Part shown: positions 8,724 to 16,765 of the stretch, in pieces
Position numbering within the stretch: position 1 is the first letter of the stretch
How the letters are laid out: each line of letters starts with the position of its first letter
Assembly (NCBI GenBank): GCA_017428325.1
Contig: JAFRRA010000002.1
Span: forward strand, 496,001-560,000
Direction: 5' to 3'
DNA length: 64,000 bases
From: Bacteroidales bacterium
GTDB taxonomy: Bacteria > Bacteroidota > Bacteroidia > Bacteroidales > UBA932
Notes under the pieces: generated by a model
The model's input: the letters and a program-made list of their open reading frames with translations, nothing else
Told to the model about the DNA's origin: nothing
Databases searched by the model: none
Program-made: the position numbers and the translations under genes

Positions 8724-9227
8724 TCACTGGTTTTGAACTACCTTGATCTTTAGGTTTTCGTATTCTTTGTCCACGATGATGGCTAGGACAGGGCGGATGG
8801 TGTAGGAGATGTCTGTGCCTTGTTTTACGGTGTAGTGGAATACCAGTTGGCCGTCGTAGTGGTTGATCAGGTAGCTGGGGATTAGTTCCGTTTCTTTCTG
8901 GACAAGGCCGGTTTCAACGGCAATTACAAAGTCTTTATCAAAGTCGATTTCCGTTGGTTTGCCGTTTTCTCCCATGGTTGTGGCCATGCCGAAGATCTGG
9001 TTGAAGGTTTCCTGGTCTGTTATTTTGTGGGTTGCGGGTAATTCTGCGCCGTTTTTGATGAAATAGTTCTTAGCGATTGTGTAGTTTACCTCTGAGGGTT
9101 TTCCCAGCATTGGTGCTTCCGGATTGGCTTCTTCTTGTTGCTGTTGCTGGTTCTGCTTGCAGGAAGAAAGGAGAGTCATTGTTGCAATGGCTGCAATTAT
9201 CGCAATGGAGAGTGCTATTTGTTTCAT
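8724..9227 (-). CDS. Small lipoprotein of unknown function
   Basis: A 167-residue protein with a hydrophobic N-terminus and a lipobox (TLLSSC) giving a lipidated Cys near residue 23. A Q/E-rich linker (NQQQQQEEANPE) follows, then a compact alpha/beta-looking domain. I do not recognise the domain. It starts 24 bases downstream of the PAS/A1S_2505-like gene and is probably in its operon. Confidence 0.8.
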   Translation of the reverse strand: MKQIALSIAIIAAIATMTLLSSCKQNQQQQQEEANPEAPMLGKPSEVNYTIAKNYFIKNGAELPATHKITDQETFNQIFGMATTMGENGKPTEIDFDKDFVIAVETGLVQKETELIPSYLINHYDGQLVFHYTVKQGTDISYTIRPVLAIIVDKEYENLKIKVVQNQ

Positions 9228-9251
9228 ATTGAGAAGATTATTTTGTTTGAT

Positions 9252-10052
9252 TTACTCGGATTCAAGGATTTTGCAGAAGGAACCGGGGAGGAGGATGTTG
9301 TCCACAAGCATTGCGGCTTTGAAGAGCGGGGCGATTTCCTCGTCAGTGAAGCCTGCGATGCCGCAGCCGATGCGGGTTACCAGGAAGGTGAGTTCCGGGT
9401 GCTGCATTGCAAAGGCGATGAACTGGTCCACAAATGGCCTGATGGTTTCCACGCCGCCCTGCATGGTTGGGATGGCGTATGTCTGGCCGTGGAGGCCGAC
9501 GCCCTCTCCCCAAACTGCGCCGAACTTCTCGTAGGCGTATCTTGCAGCGCCTCCACCGTGTTTTCCGGCCAGGTTGCTGCCGAAGACGAAGATTTCCCCA
9601 GGCTTAAGCTCCGAGATGGAGTTAGGGGCACGGCGCTTCTTGCGGGGCTTTGCAGAGGCTGTCGAGTTATTGCCGGCAGACGGTTTGGTACTGGTTTCTT
9701 GGGCTGGGGCAGGGGTTCGGACCTTATGAGGCATCTGGAACGGGATTTCCATAGAGAGTTCCATAAAGCCCTTGTACTTGCCGTTTCTGTACCACGGAGT
9801 CTGGTATATGAGTTTCTTGATGCCGTTTTTCTCAATGGTGTAGGAGTTGGAACGGGGATGCTCCAGAAGGTCTTTCAGGAGGGTACGTGCGGGTTCAGGA
9901 TGGCACTCCAGGACGTTTTTGCCGATGAGGTCTTCCATTCCGGGCTTTAGAAAGGTTCGTCTGGCCTTCTGGTTCATGTACAGGATAATTCCCTCTGTGT
10001 TGCAGACGGTTACCGCAAAGTCTGTTTCTTCTATGTAGTTGATTTCTTTCAT
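9252..10052 (-). CDS. PAS domain fused to an A1S_2505/macro-like domain
   Basis: A 266-residue protein. The first half is a PAS-type sensor domain (DFAVTVCNTEGIILYMN, then IGKNVLECHPEPAR), similar to the PAS modules that end in a CHP motif. A basic Ser/Thr/Ala/Pro linker follows. The second half reads ELKPGEIFVFGSNLAGKHG, then GGGAARYAYEKFG and GCGIAGF, a domain common in phage and Bacteroidetes proteins (A1S_2505 family) that resembles macro domains. I chose the ATG at 10052 because a TATATTTG box lies at 10079-10086; the longer frame to 10160 would cross the promoter. The fusion suggests signal-dependent binding or hydrolysis of a nucleotide ligand; this is inference. Confidence 0.75.
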   Translation of the reverse strand: MKEINYIEETDFAVTVCNTEGIILYMNQKARRTFLKPGMEDLIGKNVLECHPEPARTLLKDLLEHPRSNSYTIEKNGIKKLIYQTPWYRNGKYKGFMELSMEIPFQMPHKVRTPAPAQETSTKPSAGNNSTASAKPRKKRRAPNSISELKPGEIFVFGSNLAGKHGGGAARYAYEKFGAVWGEGVGLHGQTYAIPTMQGGVETIRPFVDQFIAFAMQHPELTFLVTRIGCGIAGFTDEEIAPLFKAAMLVDNILLPGSFCKILESE

Positions 10053-10078
10053 GTCGCTGATGAGTGTTATTCCTATTC

Positions 10079-10086
10079 CAAATATA
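10079..10086 (-). promoter_or_regulatory. -7 box for the PAS-fusion gene
   Basis: The minus strand reads TATATTTG, 26 bases before the ATG at 10052. It fixes the start of the PAS-fusion protein and lies divergent to the tRNA promoter at 10133. Confidence 0.6.
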
Positions 10087-10132
10087 ATGAAAAGAAAAAG
10101 AATATTTTTTTTGGAGAAATGAAAAAAGGCTG

Positions 10133-10140
10133 TATATTTG
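10133..10140 (+). promoter_or_regulatory. -7 box for tRNA-Lys
   Basis: TATATTTG located 33 bases before the mature tRNA, with a TTTGG segment upstream at about the -33 distance. This is the standard Bacteroidetes vegetative layout. Confidence 0.65.
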
Positions 10141-10173
10141 CAGTCCCAAAACGGAAGCAATTCCTCGGAAGCT

Positions 10174-10246
10174 GACTCGCTAGCTCAGCTGGTAGAGCAC
10201 GACACTCTTAATGTTGGGGTCCAGGGTTCGATCCCCTGGCGGGTCA
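10174..10246 (+). tRNA. tRNA-Lys (anticodon CUU)
   Basis: Cloverleaf of 73 nt. The acceptor arm GACTCGC pairs with GCGGGTC, followed by discriminator A and no encoded CCA. The D arm is GCTC...GAGC. The anticodon stem CGACA/TGTTG encloses loop CTCTTAA with anticodon CTT (10207-10209). The T arm is CCAGG GTTCGAT CCCTGG-like with the GTTCGA loop. Lysine AAG codons are frequent in the neighbouring genes, consistent with use of this tRNA. Confidence 0.95.
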
Positions 10247-10250
10247 CAGA

Positions 10251-10283
10251 AAAGGCTTGGAAGCAATTCCAAGCCTTTTTGTT
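10251..10283 (+). terminator. Terminator of tRNA-Lys
   Basis: Stem AAAGGCTTGGAA (10251-10262) and TTCCAAGCCTTT (10267-10278) around loop GCAA, with a T-rich tail. It begins four bases after the tRNA. Confidence 0.85.
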
Positions 10284-10324
10284 TTTGTCTGGTTTATAGC
10301 CTTTTAGGCTTATTGTTTTGTCTT

Positions 10325-11065
10325 TTAGCCTTGGCTCGGGGTTATGGGGACATACTTTGGAGAAGGTCCCCATTTGTTAGGTTCCTTGCGTCCGTCTGTG
10401 CACATCCATATAAGGACAATGATTCCATATACCAGCATGAAGATTGCTCCAAGGAGCGGGATGAGGCCCAGGAGGAAGTAGAGCAGCATCGTGCCGCTTC
10501 TTCCGATATCGTGCAGACGCCTTACTGCCGCTGCCAGGCACGGGAGGAGGAATACCAGGCTTACTACAATGCTTAGCCACCAGCCAGGGTTATAAAGGAA
10601 GCTCTTTTTAAACATTTCCATAGACTCCTGTATGTCGTATGCGTTACTGTAGGCACTGAAGTCGAAATAATCCTTAAAATCAACAAAGCAGAATATCAGA
10701 ACGCTTGCCAGGATGCTAATAACGTAATATACCAGGTAGAACCACCAGTATTCGGAACGGCGTGCCCTGCCGTGGAAATTTGCGTATTTCTTGAAGAAGC
10801 AGGTCTTGAAGGCCTCCGTGATGCTTGGCATCGGGAGCTGGCGGTACTGAACGTATTGCGGGTTATAATACTGCGTGTAGTTTGGCTGGGAGGTATATTG
10901 CTGTGGTCCTGGAGGTGGAACGGTGCTGTAAGGTCCTGCCTGGGTGTTTGATTCAAAGCCCTCAGGCGGTTCCAGGTTGCTGAGGTCTTCTCCGCAGAAA
11001 GGGCACTGCTTGGCGCCTATTATGATTTTCTTGCCGCAATAGGGGCATTTGTCAAGGTACATCAT
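10325..11065 (-). CDS. DUF805 membrane protein with N-terminal zinc ribbon
   Basis: A 246-residue protein. It opens with a zinc-ribbon of two CxxC pairs (CPYCGKK...CPFCGEDL), then a Pro/Gln/Tyr-rich low-complexity linker (about 35-75). A DUF805 domain follows: FFKKYANFHGRARRSEYWWF, four hydrophobic helices, and the closing RLHDIGRSG and GPNKWGPSP-like motifs. DUF805 proteins are small inner-membrane proteins of unknown function. It follows a second DUF805 gene by 11 bases and the DUF1460 gene before that, apparently one operon. Confidence 0.88.
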   Translation of the reverse strand: MMYLDKCPYCGKKIIIGAKQCPFCGEDLSNLEPPEGFESNTQAGPYSTVPPPGPQQYTSQPNYTQYYNPQYVQYRQLPMPSITEAFKTCFFKKYANFHGRARRSEYWWFYLVYYVISILASVLIFCFVDFKDYFDFSAYSNAYDIQESMEMFKKSFLYNPGWWLSIVVSLVFLLPCLAAAVRRLHDIGRSGTMLLYFLLGLIPLLGAIFMLVYGIIVLIWMCTDGRKEPNKWGPSPKYVPITPSQG

Positions 11066-11076
11066 AATCGCGGAGG

Positions 11077-11676
11077 TTATTGCTGCTGAGTGGTTTGCTC
11101 AGCGATGAAGTATTTTGGAGACGGACCCCATTTGTTGGTTTCCCGCTTGCCGTTTGTGGCCATCCAGACAATCATTATCACCATTATGGCAAGGAATATC
11201 AGATAAACCACAGGAATGAAAAACCACAGGCTGTGGTTGTAGATTGCGAGTATAACCGAACCGGCAGTCAATATTGGAGCGCCAACCATCGGAATCAGCA
11301 GCCACCATCCGCTTCGGCCGATATCGTGTAGCCTCCTTACCGTGACAGCAAGGTTAGGGATGATGAGGGCAAGGGAAACAAGGGCCAAGAGCCAAATGCC
11401 TGGATTCTTCAGATAAAAGTCGATAGGACTAATGTCATCAATTGAGCCGGAGGTGGCCTTTATCATCACTATCGCGATTATTGAAATAAACATAACGATG
11501 CTAAGGATGGCGCTCAGAATGTATTGGGCGAGCATGAACCACCAGTATTCGCTTCTTCTTGCACGGCCGGAGAATGTGGCGTATTTCTTTGTAAGGCAGG
11601 TTTTTGTGGCTTCCCAGAAGGAAGGGATCGGCCTTTCTCCGTAAACAGGCTGGGTGTTGCTTTCGATTGTTTCCAT
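11077..11676 (-). CDS. DUF805 membrane protein
   Basis: A 199-residue protein with the DUF805 signature FSGRARRSEYWWFMLAQYIL, four predicted membrane helices, VRRLHDIGRSGWW and a C-terminal NKWGPSPKY. It lacks the zinc ribbon of its downstream paralogue and otherwise aligns with it along its length, suggesting duplication. Located 27 bases after the DUF1460 gene. Function unknown. Confidence 0.88.
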   Translation of the reverse strand: METIESNTQPVYGERPIPSFWEATKTCLTKKYATFSGRARRSEYWWFMLAQYILSAILSIVMFISIIAIVMIKATSGSIDDISPIDFYLKNPGIWLLALVSLALIIPNLAVTVRRLHDIGRSGWWLLIPMVGAPILTAGSVILAIYNHSLWFFIPVVYLIFLAIMVIMIVWMATNGKRETNKWGPSPKYFIAEQTTQQQ

Positions 11677-11703
11677 ATCTGTTTGTTTTTCTTTAGCTTT
11701 TGG

Positions 11704-12687
11704 TTAGCGGACACGGATTACTTTAATGCCATTGATATGCTTGCTGGAAATGGCATAGTCGGCGATGGTTTTCTCGTCTACCACTACCTTCATCTTGCCC
11801 ATAGAGGCGTGGATGAAGCCGAGCTTTCCGTCCTTTCTCCAGTAGGCGATAGCCACGTGGGCGATGTCCAGGCCGTTGGTAGTGGACATATAGCCGATTA
11901 TGTCTCCGCTCTTGATGGATTTCTCGTTGGCCTTGATCTTGTCCTGAGGAATGTAAGTGTATGGCTTGGAATTGAGCTCGTTTTCCACCTTGGCGATGGT
12001 GTTGTAGTCTTTGGTGGCCTGGTTCATGGTGCAGGTCTCCTGGTTGTCTTCAGGTGAACAGCATTCCTCTTCCACCTCCGCATCCTTGAGGTGCTTGTAT
12101 TTCTTGTAGTTCTTGGTCATGAAGTAGATAGGGTGGTCGTACACCACTCCGCCGCACTTGAGGGTGATGTCGTCCAGGATGCCGCGCTTTTCTCCCTGGC
12201 GGATCCATTCCGTGGTGTAGTGGATACGGTCTGAGTAGCAGCGAACCATACCGTCGCGATATCGGCTCTGGCGGATCATCTGGCAGAGTTTCTCGAAGTC
12301 TGCGTCCTTGCCGTACTTCTTTACCGTAAGGGCCAGGTTCATGCAGGTCTCCACAAAGATGATGCAGTCTGTCTTGCTGAGGTAAACCCTAACGTCCTCG
12401 CTGTCTCCCTCCTCAAGGGTGCCGGCAACATATTCGTTGCCGAGAAGCTTCTTGGCAGCCATTATCATAAGGTCTCCGGTACTCTTGGTGTCTTTGTAAG
12501 GAAGCAGGTCTTTCATTATCTTCTCAGCGACCGGAATGTCCTTCTTAAGGGTGATTGCATAGAAGTCCGGGTCAGACGACAGCTTGATGGTGTCGTTCTG
12601 GGCAAATGAATTTATCGCTGAGAAAGAGATAAATAAGAACGCAAAAATGATTGCGCAGGTGGTTCTTTTTATTATTGAGTTATTCAT
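11704..12687 (-). CDS. DUF1460 exported NlpC/P60-like amidase
   Basis: A 327-residue protein with a signal peptide (cleavage near SFAQN). DUF1460 proteins have a papain-like fold related to NlpC/P60 and cut the N-acetylmuramoyl-L-alanine bond of peptidoglycan fragments. The probable nucleophile is the Cys in KTDCIIFVET (about residue 110). The His in LDIAHVAIAYW (about 285) follows a DIIGYMSTTNG strand. Compared with the core family it has an insert (about 195-235) containing EEECCSPEDNQETC, four cysteines that may form disulfides. First gene of a three-gene set with the DUF805 pair. Confidence 0.83.
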   Translation of the reverse strand: MNNSIIKRTTCAIIFAFLFISFSAINSFAQNDTIKLSSDPDFYAITLKKDIPVAEKIMKDLLPYKDTKSTGDLMIMAAKKLLGNEYVAGTLEEGDSEDVRVYLSKTDCIIFVETCMNLALTVKKYGKDADFEKLCQMIRQSRYRDGMVRCYSDRIHYTTEWIRQGEKRGILDDITLKCGGVVYDHPIYFMTKNYKKYKHLKDAEVEEECCSPEDNQETCTMNQATKDYNTIAKVENELNSKPYTYIPQDKIKANEKSIKSGDIIGYMSTTNGLDIAHVAIAYWRKDGKLGFIHASMGKMKVVVDEKTIADYAISSKHINGIKVIRVR

Positions 12688-12717
12688 CGCTGAGAATTAT
12701 TTTTCAAAACAGATTAT

Positions 12718-12725
12718 TATATTTG
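12718..12725 (+). promoter_or_regulatory. -7 box for the DUF47 gene
   Basis: TATATTTG 46 bases before the ATG at 12772, in the divergent gap with the DUF1460 gene. Confidence 0.55.
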
Positions 12726-12771
12726 TAGTAAAGATAAGAATTTTCACAAAGAATCGGTTTCTGATAGTTTT

Positions 12772-13416
12772 ATGTCTTTCAACATTTTTTGCAGAAGAGG
12801 CGGCGGTGAGGTTTTCTTCCCGCTTTTCAAGGAGCAGAGCGCTCTGATTTCCAAGGCGGCGGCCTTGCTTGTCGAAATTCTCAAGGAAGAGTCTTACGAG
12901 AAGAAGAAAGAGCTTTCCCGTCAGATGAAAGAGGTTGAGAGAGAGGGAGATATCGTTGACGCTAAGATTTCCGGAATCCTTTACAAGGCCCGCAGGGTGC
13001 CGTTCGACAGGGAGGATATCCAGACCCTTGGCTCAAGGATGGAGTCTTTCCTGGATATGATTCACGACAGTTCCAAGAAACTTGTGATCTACAGGCCTAA
13101 TTTCACGGATTCTTCCTGGATTGAGATTGGGGAGCAGATTGTGGAGGATGCCCGTTTGCTGGTTGAAATTACAAATGATTTTGACCAGTGGAAGAAGAAA
13201 GGGGAGGAACTTAAGTCCCTGTGCGGCAAGATAAAGGAGATCGAGAGCGAGGTTGATGATATCTACGAGAACTATATGAGCCATCTGTTCGAGGCCGAGA
13301 CCAACGGCATCGAGCTCACAAAGTGCAAGAACATAGTGCAGTCTCTGGAAGATGCGACTGATGTTGCAAAGGAAATCGGGGACTGTATCAAGCTGATGCT
13401 GGTGAAGGAAGGCTAA
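12772..13416 (+). CDS. DUF47 (PhoU-like) protein
   Basis: A 214-residue all-helical protein starting MSFNIFCRRGGGEVFFPLF, with PhoU/DUF47 features: repeated E/D-rich helices such as KEVEREGDIVDAKI and KEIESEVDDIYENY that bind metal clusters in family structures. DUF47 proteins usually sit next to a PiT-type phosphate permease and modulate it. No such permease is here; both neighbours face other ways. The role in phosphate transport is therefore from family knowledge only. Confidence 0.85.
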   Translation: MSFNIFCRRGGGEVFFPLFKEQSALISKAAALLVEILKEESYEKKKELSRQMKEVEREGDIVDAKISGILYKARRVPFDREDIQTLGSRMESFLDMIHDSSKKLVIYRPNFTDSSWIEIGEQIVEDARLLVEITNDFDQWKKKGEELKSLCGKIKEIESEVDDIYENYMSHLFEAETNGIELTKCKNIVQSLEDATDVAKEIGDCIKLMLVKEG

Positions 13417-13425
13417 GGGCCGAGT

Positions 13426-14493
13426 CTAAAGGGTCCCGTGCTTTACAAAAAGGATCAGAAGGATCAGTATTATCAGCAAAGACACTACCAGAATTAGCAT
13501 CGCTGTATTCAGAATCAGGATTAAAGCAGTTTTCCAGAGGCTTCTCCACCAGGAAATCTGGAACAGCTGCTTAAAGTCCCATACCATCAATGCCGGAAGA
13601 ACAAAATTAGGCAAAGAGGCTCCGGGCTTCATAAACGGAAGAATCAGTATCGACAGAATCAGCATCTGGCAGCTTATATATATCTGGATGAAGAAATGCT
13701 CAGTATAGGAAAGATGCCCCAGAACCTTTTCCTTACGGAATACCCGCCAGCAGATGAAGGCCAGTGTTATGTTCAGGATAATGATATATATTCCCTTGTT
13801 TTCTTCCTTGAACTTTAGAGCCTTCTTTCCGTAAATGATGAAATCAGCGATTATGTCCTGTGTCTTTGCCAAGTCCACTTTACTGCCGTCTCCTGAAATC
13901 AGAACTAGGGAATCAAGGTATAATTTGTCTGCCTGGTTCAGGGAATCATTCAGAACACCCTTGAATTCATAGTCTTCGTCTTCATCATCATTGTCTGCCC
14001 AGGCCCACTCCAGGGAATCGGCAGAAATCCTGTTTTCAGGCTTTTCATATTCTGAATACTTTTCGTGTGCAACCGTATTATTTGTCTTGACCAAGCCGGT
14101 TCCGATTTCAATAGCCCAGATAACACAAAGGAGGAACAGAAGTTTTATAGGGGCGTAGTACGGGGCCCTGTGCCCGTTAAGATAATCGCGGATGAAATGG
14201 CCTGGCCTGTAGAAAAGTTCCAGAATGGTTCCGGGAACGCTTTTATTGTTGAAATCCCAGACTTCCAGTGTGTTGGAAAGGATGTTTCTGGGTGTCAGGC
14301 GTTTTATGTTAGCTTTCTGGCCGCATCTTGGGCAGAATTTTCCCTTGTATTCCAGACCGCAGTTCTTGCAGGTATGGCTTTGGTTCATACCCTTCATGTC
14401 GTACCGCTTGCTCTCCTTCGGGTGGGTTATTCCATGCCAAAGGAGTATGAAATATTCTCTCAGCTTATGAGCGGTGCGGCGGAAATAATTCAT
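13426..14493 (-). CDS. DUF3667 membrane protein with zinc ribbon
   Basis: A 355-residue protein. It has an N-terminal zinc ribbon (CKNCGLEYKGKFCPRCGQK, about 38-56) followed by the DUF3667 block with LEVWDFNN, then LFYRPGHFIRDYLNGHRAPYY, where the GRR-like loop precedes the first helix. Five or so hydrophobic helices occupy the rest. An acidic insert (WADNDDEDEDYEF) lies near residue 170. The family is Bacteroidetes-specific and uncharacterised. Its start overlaps the preceding gene by four bases (ATGA), so the two are translationally coupled. Confidence 0.87.
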   Translation of the reverse strand: MNYFRRTAHKLREYFILLWHGITHPKESKRYDMKGMNQSHTCKNCGLEYKGKFCPRCGQKANIKRLTPRNILSNTLEVWDFNNKSVPGTILELFYRPGHFIRDYLNGHRAPYYAPIKLLFLLCVIWAIEIGTGLVKTNNTVAHEKYSEYEKPENRISADSLEWAWADNDDEDEDYEFKGVLNDSLNQADKLYLDSLVLISGDGSKVDLAKTQDIIADFIIYGKKALKFKEENKGIYIIILNITLAFICWRVFRKEKVLGHLSYTEHFFIQIYISCQMLILSILILPFMKPGASLPNFVLPALMVWDFKQLFQISWWRSLWKTALILILNTAMLILVVSLLIILILLILFVKHGTL

Positions 14494-15020
14494 TTAACCT
14501 GCTTGTAGATCAGTTTGTCCACGTCTTCAGACTGGATTCTCTTGCCGTCATTGTCCAGAAGCCTGAAGGTATTTTTTTCTCCATCTTTGGAAATGCAGAT
14601 CAGCATTCCGTTTTCTATGGTGTAAGTTCCGACTGTCTTTAAATCATTACTTAACTCAGCCAAGGTCTGTCTGGCATATTCCAACTCTCCGGTGTCCATT
14701 CCAATGGCTTGGGCTATCTTTTCGTTGATCTTGAAAATCACTGTAGTGCTAAAGCGGTTTTTGCTCTTGAATACTATTGCACTGTTAACCTCAGCGATTG
14801 CAAAAAAGGCCATTATCTTCTGCTTTTCCACAGCAGGCATATCCTTGAATTCCTTTTCAGAAGAAATCAAACCGACTATAAAATCGTGGCATTTCCCGGG
14901 ATCTTCGCTTATGTATCGCCTTCCGTTCCAGTCCTGGGCGGATGCTATGCTGGTTATAAACATTGAGGCAAGGGCTACCAGAAGAAGCTTGCAGGAGGTT
15001 TTTAAGAAGAATGATTTCAT
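14490..15020 (-). CDS. Exported protein of unknown function
   Basis: A 176-residue protein with a signal peptide ending in TSIASAQ. I place the start at 15020 because a longer TTG start at 15041 would overlap the promoter box at 15039-15046. The mature part is mixed alpha/beta, with a segment TYTIENGMLICISKDGEKNTFRLLDNDG resembling small beta-strand modules that read out a value. I do not recognise a family. It is coupled to the DUF3667 gene. Confidence 0.75.
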   Translation of the reverse strand: MKSFFLKTSCKLLLVALASMFITSIASAQDWNGRRYISEDPGKCHDFIVGLISSEKEFKDMPAVEKQKIMAFFAIAEVNSAIVFKSKNRFSTTVIFKINEKIAQAIGMDTGELEYARQTLAELSNDLKTVGTYTIENGMLICISKDGEKNTFRLLDNDGKRIQSEDVDKLIYKQVK

Positions 15021-15038
15021 TGTCTTGTGTTTAGGGCG

Positions 15039-15046
15039 CAAAGATA
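15039..15046 (-). promoter_or_regulatory. -7 box for the 15020 gene
   Basis: The minus strand reads TATCTTTG, 18 bases before the ATG at 15020. It decides between two candidate starts and drives the two-gene unit with DUF3667. Confidence 0.55.
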
Positions 15047-15053
15047 ATTATTT

Positions 15054-16169
15054 TTATCGCTGAGGCTTCATTCCGGCGATGAGGAAGCTCCTTATCTGGT
15101 GGATAGGAATGCCGAAGTTGAAGCTCTGGGTGCCGCTTACTGCCGCAAAATTCACTGCCACGAGGTCTCCGTAGGAGTTAACGACAGGGCTGCCGCTGGA
15201 ACCCTGGAGAATAGGGATTGTATAGAGAAGGCGGTACTGGTCCGGCTTCTGCGATATCTTTCCGCTGGTGAGCTGAGCCTTGATTCCCTCTGTGGTTGAG
15301 GCAAGTGCGATACCCTGGTTGTAGCCGATAAGGTAGAGTTGCTGGTCCAGGGTGAGGTTGTCTGCGGTGTTCTCCTTGATTGTGCCGTTGCTCTGGACTC
15401 CTGTGTCGAACACAGCTGCTTTTTCAGGAGTGGTTCCGTCCGCCAGGCGTATGAGGGCGAGGTCCACGTTCTCGTCGTCAGACTCGCGGACGATGGTGCA
15501 AGGCTTGAAGTCTGCCGGACCGCTTACGTAGGAGTCGTTGTAGGCTATGCCCAGTTTGCTGTGGCACCTTACGGCTATCTGGGAGGCGTCCATCCTCCTG
15601 AGCTGTGATATGTAGGCCTGGGCCTGGTCATATTCCCGCTTGAGTTCGTAGAGCCGCTGCTTGAGAGCGGCGTTATAGGAACTGTTGTCATCATACATAT
15701 ATGTCTGGTTCAGGGCCTGGTAAATCTTACCGGCCTCATACGATGCCTGTTCCTGGCGTTCACGTGCATAGGATGCAAGGGCACTAAGAAGCTGTTTCAC
15801 GTAGTTCATCACGTCGCTCTTCTTGATATAGTGGTTAACCACGTGGCGGTTGGTGAGTATCCCTCCGTATTTGTCTATGAAAAAGCCTGTTCCAAACGAG
15901 TATGCTGTCTCCACCTGGCTCGGCGAAAAGGCCACGTTTTTCAGTTTCCCGTCTTCTATGCCGCTGAAATAAAATGTTTCTCCGGTAGGGAGGGTAACGC
16001 TGTAATAATGTTCGTTGAGTATCATTACCACGCCGCTGGCATTCTGGTCATAGATTTCTTCTGCGCTCTTTTCTCTTGAACAACTTGCACTTATGGCTAT
16101 GAGGGCAGCTGCAAGCGCAAGCGAGAGCAGTCCTGCCGTTTTCTTTGCTGTTATCATATTGCAATTCAT
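15054..16169 (-). CDS. Trypsin-like serine protease, probable lipoprotein
   Basis: A 371-residue protein with an N-terminal hydrophobic stretch and lipobox (AISASC, Cys near residue 30). The chymotrypsin-fold triad is visible: H in GILTNRHVVNHY (near 110), D in DENVDLALIRL (near 235), and S in QGSSGSPVVNSYG (near 325). A long helical insert (about 125-200; RERQEQASYEAGKIYQALNQ and onward) separates His and Asp, which is unusual for DegP-like proteins; no PDZ domain is present. Likely an envelope-attached protease. Upstream of it lies the divergent DUF4332 gene. Confidence 0.87.
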   Translation of the reverse strand: MNCNMITAKKTAGLLSLALAAALIAISASCSREKSAEEIYDQNASGVVMILNEHYYSVTLPTGETFYFSGIEDGKLKNVAFSPSQVETAYSFGTGFFIDKYGGILTNRHVVNHYIKKSDVMNYVKQLLSALASYARERQEQASYEAGKIYQALNQTYMYDDNSSYNAALKQRLYELKREYDQAQAYISQLRRMDASQIAVRCHSKLGIAYNDSYVSGPADFKPCTIVRESDDENVDLALIRLADGTTPEKAAVFDTGVQSNGTIKENTADNLTLDQQLYLIGYNQGIALASTTEGIKAQLTSGKISQKPDQYRLLYTIPILQGSSGSPVVNSYGDLVAVNFAAVSGTQSFNFGIPIHQIRSFLIAGMKPQR

Positions 16170-16252
16170 AAAATCCGTTTAAATGGCCTGGAGGCCTCTT
16201 TTTTCTTGCAAACATATTGCCAAGCAGGTTGTTTAATTGGAGATTTTTTCAT

Positions 16253-16260
16253 TAATTTTG
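16253..16260 (+). promoter_or_regulatory. -7 box for the DUF4332 gene
   Basis: TAATTTTG fits TAnnTTTG and lies 25 bases before the ATG at 16286, after a T-rich upstream region. Confidence 0.5.
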
Positions 16261-16285
16261 TAAGTAACACTTTAACACTATTACC

Positions 16286-16693
16286 ATGGATTACAAGATT
16301 ATCGACATCGAAGGCGTAGGTGACGTTTATGCAAAGAAACTAACCGAGGCCGGCATCAACAAGGTAAGCGAGCTTCTGGAAAGATGCGCAGCTCCTAAGG
16401 GCCGTAAGGACCTTGCTAAGGCAACCGACATTCCGGAGAAACTGATCCTCCGTTGGACAAACCACGCAGACCTGTTCAGAATCAAGGGTGTAGGCCCTCA
16501 GTTCTCAGAACTTCTGGAGGCAGCAGGAGTTGATACCGTAAAGGAACTCCGCAACCGCAAGGCAGAGAATCTGCATAAGGCTCTTGAGGAAACCAATGCA
16601 AAGAAGAAACTCACTCGCGTTGTTCCTCCTCTGAAGTCTGTAGAGAAGATGATTGCCGCAGCAAAGGCTCTCGAGCCAAAGATGACTTATTAG
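16286..16693 (+). CDS. DUF4332 helix-hairpin-helix protein
   Basis: A 135-residue cytosolic protein with two helix-hairpin-helix-like units, IEGVGDVYAKKLTEAGI (residues 7-23) and IKGVGPQFSELLEAAGV (about 66-82), each with the GVG hairpin. This is the DUF4332 pattern. HhH pairs usually bind DNA without sequence preference or serve as protein adaptors. It is monocistronic, with its own promoter and a terminator at 16714. The specific role is unknown. Confidence 0.87.
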   Translation: MDYKIIDIEGVGDVYAKKLTEAGINKVSELLERCAAPKGRKDLAKATDIPEKLILRWTNHADLFRIKGVGPQFSELLEAAGVDTVKELRNRKAENLHKALEETNAKKKLTRVVPPLKSVEKMIAAAKALEPKMTY

Positions 16694-16713
16694 ATTCTTG
16701 GGAATGTAAAGTG

Positions 16714-16745
16714 AAAGGGATGACCTGATGGCCATCCCTTTTTTA
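16714..16745 (+). terminator. Terminator after the DUF4332 gene
   Basis: Arms AAGGGATG and CATCCCTT enclose a 10-base loop and are followed by TTTTTT-rich sequence. Confidence 0.75.
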
Positions 16746-16765
16746 TTAATCCATGAAGAAAGGTG

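Noticed and set aside
10053..10160. Longer N-terminus for the PAS-fusion protein with an extra hydrophobic segment
   Set aside because: A TATATTTG box lies within the extension and the segment is low-complexity, AT-rich, untranslated-looking sequence.
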